Shown here: piece by piece, positions 62,891 through 64,000 of the stretch
Numbering within the stretch: position 1 is the stretch's first letter
Layout of the letters: the number at the start of each line of letters is the position of its first letter
Source of the DNA: Sclerurus mexicanus
Lineage: Eukaryota > Chordata > Aves > Passeriformes > Furnariidae
Assembly (NCBI GenBank): GCA_013396755.1
Contig: VWZF01005184.1
Coordinates: forward strand, 325,838-389,837
Reading direction: 5' to 3'
Length of the DNA stretch: 64,000 nt
Notes under the pieces: generated by a model
What the model saw: the letters and a program-made list of their open reading frames with translations, nothing else
The model's database searches: none
Told to the model about the DNA's origin: nothing
Position numbers and translations under genes: made by a program

Positions 62891-64000
62891 AGTGAATTAA
62901 GTCCTGGAGAGCACTGCATAAATGTTCACTTTTCCAACAAGCAGCTCTGTTTGGCTGGTCGTGGCCCGTTGACAGACAGCTTATTCTACCAAGTCCAGAA
63001 CAAAGTTCCTGGTTAAGATTAGCCCATTAATCCCTTATATTTCCTCTATACCTGCCTCCATTCTGGAAAGGGAAACAGAGGTCAAAAAAAGAAATATCTT
63101 GATAACATTCATCTCTATTACTAGTAACAGCTATAAGAAAACCCTGCAATTTTCCAGGAGACTCTGCAAGTTTTACATCTTGTAGATGTGCTACAATTCA
63201 AGAGTATAAAAGCATTTCTTATGACATTAAAAAACTCTACAGGGGAATTCATTCTGATTTCCACTCTCTTTGACCATGTAATAATTTAAGTGTAGGCAAT
63301 AAATTTGTCTTGGAATAAATTCCCCGAATCTGCTGTTCTGAAAATGATCAAACAAAATGTTTCAGCTTCATCATCAGATCCTTTCAGTTTTTCCTAAATT
63401 GACAGTCTACTACTGAAAGGGAGAGACTCATGAAAAAAAGGTTATGCTTCAACAACAGAGGTTTTTCCAAAAGGAAAATCACAGAAAAAGTTATACTAGC
63501 TCTCCCTAGAGGCAAGATGGAATGCACTTGTGAAAAACAATCTTCACCAGTGGTAGGGAAACAACTAATCAATGAGCTCTGTCCTGCTCCAGATTTTCTG
63601 TTAAATACATCATTAGTACCTGCTCTAAATAGGAAACTAATCAAGAAAAAGTTGCCGGCTTTTTTTTTTCCTTTTTTCTTTTTGTCTCCATAAAGGAAAT
63701 TCAGTCATAAAGCTGTGCCAGATTTCCCTTTTCCTGTAGAGAACACTTTTCTGGACAGCACAACCAGCATCAGGCAGAGCCCTGAGAGCAGCCTGGAGGA
63801 GCCAAAGCAGCACCAAGTGAAGAGGATGTGGAAATTCAGAGGGACTCCTCCTCTGAGGAGCAGCGCTGATGTAAAGGTCAGCTCCAAAGGAACAAGTACT
63901 TGTCAGTGAAATGGAGCCACAGCCAGAAGACCCAGTTATAGCAGCATATAAACCCTTTTAACTTTCACCCGCAGCTCCTGATGTTGCCCGTAAGAAGAAC

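Larger units (their letters stand above)
60539..64000. other. Non-coding stretch to the window end
   Basis: No gene is recognisable. A minus-strand frame at 61771-61971 (66 codons) has a hydrophobic N-terminal stretch but no family resemblance. Poly-T runs lie at 62844-62859 (16 T) and about 63659-63690 (T/C-rich), and the first is followed by a perfect palindrome at 62869-62890. The window ends inside ordinary sequence. Confidence 0.55.

Noticed and set aside
1..64000. CRISPR array, tRNA or rRNA genes, bacterial operons
   Set aside because: No regular repeat-spacer pattern other than the minisatellite, no cloverleaf or internal promoter boxes recognised, and the CR1 and LTR content shows vertebrate nuclear DNA.

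Overview
The window looks like about 64 kb of avian nuclear DNA, AT-rich and apparently intergenic or intronic. The bird assignment rests on the repeats. There are six 3' ends of CR1 non-LTR retrotransposons, the dominant repeat of bird genomes, several still carrying the CR1-type tail related to ATTCTRTG. There is also one solitary long terminal repeat of a type I recognise from bird genomes. I see no Alu, L1, B-type SINE or other mammalian repeat. A neognath bird is most likely; I cannot name the species.

I found no protein-coding gene, exon, tRNA, rRNA or CRISPR array that I can support. The longest open frame is 183 codons (23495-24046, + strand). It resembles no family I know and is about what chance gives in this much sequence. 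The only recognisable protein-derived sequence is retrotransposon debris, chiefly the C-terminal tail of a CR1 ORF2 at 21653-21860 on the minus strand.

Layout: 1-4731 is unannotated DNA with an old CR1 tail (3725-3810). A solo LTR lies at 4732-5241. 5242-16646 is unannotated and holds a cluster of inverted repeats at 15004-15107. Three CR1 ends on the minus strand follow (16647-16914, 21573-21862, 25918-26130). 26131-51649 is a long stretch without recognisable elements, with a few simple repeats and some stretches that read like regulatory DNA. 51650-52896 is richer in G+C and leads into a tandem array at 52897-53240. 53241-64000 is AT-rich again, with two more CR1 ends (57890-58160 and 60459-60538) and a 22-bp perfect palindrome at 62869-62890.

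The most unusual object is the array at 52897-53240. It has thirteen units of about 25-29 bp (28 bp most often), each built on an AAAATGG core. Six copies read AAAATGGCGCC, the reverse complement of GGCGCCATTTT, which resembles the zinc-finger factor YY1 recognition sequence. The units show a higher-order order, are rich in CpG, and contain the only ambiguous base I noticed. It may be a clustered YY1-type binding platform or simply a minisatellite; the sequence alone cannot decide. Statements about conservation or regulation are inference because no alignment could be run.
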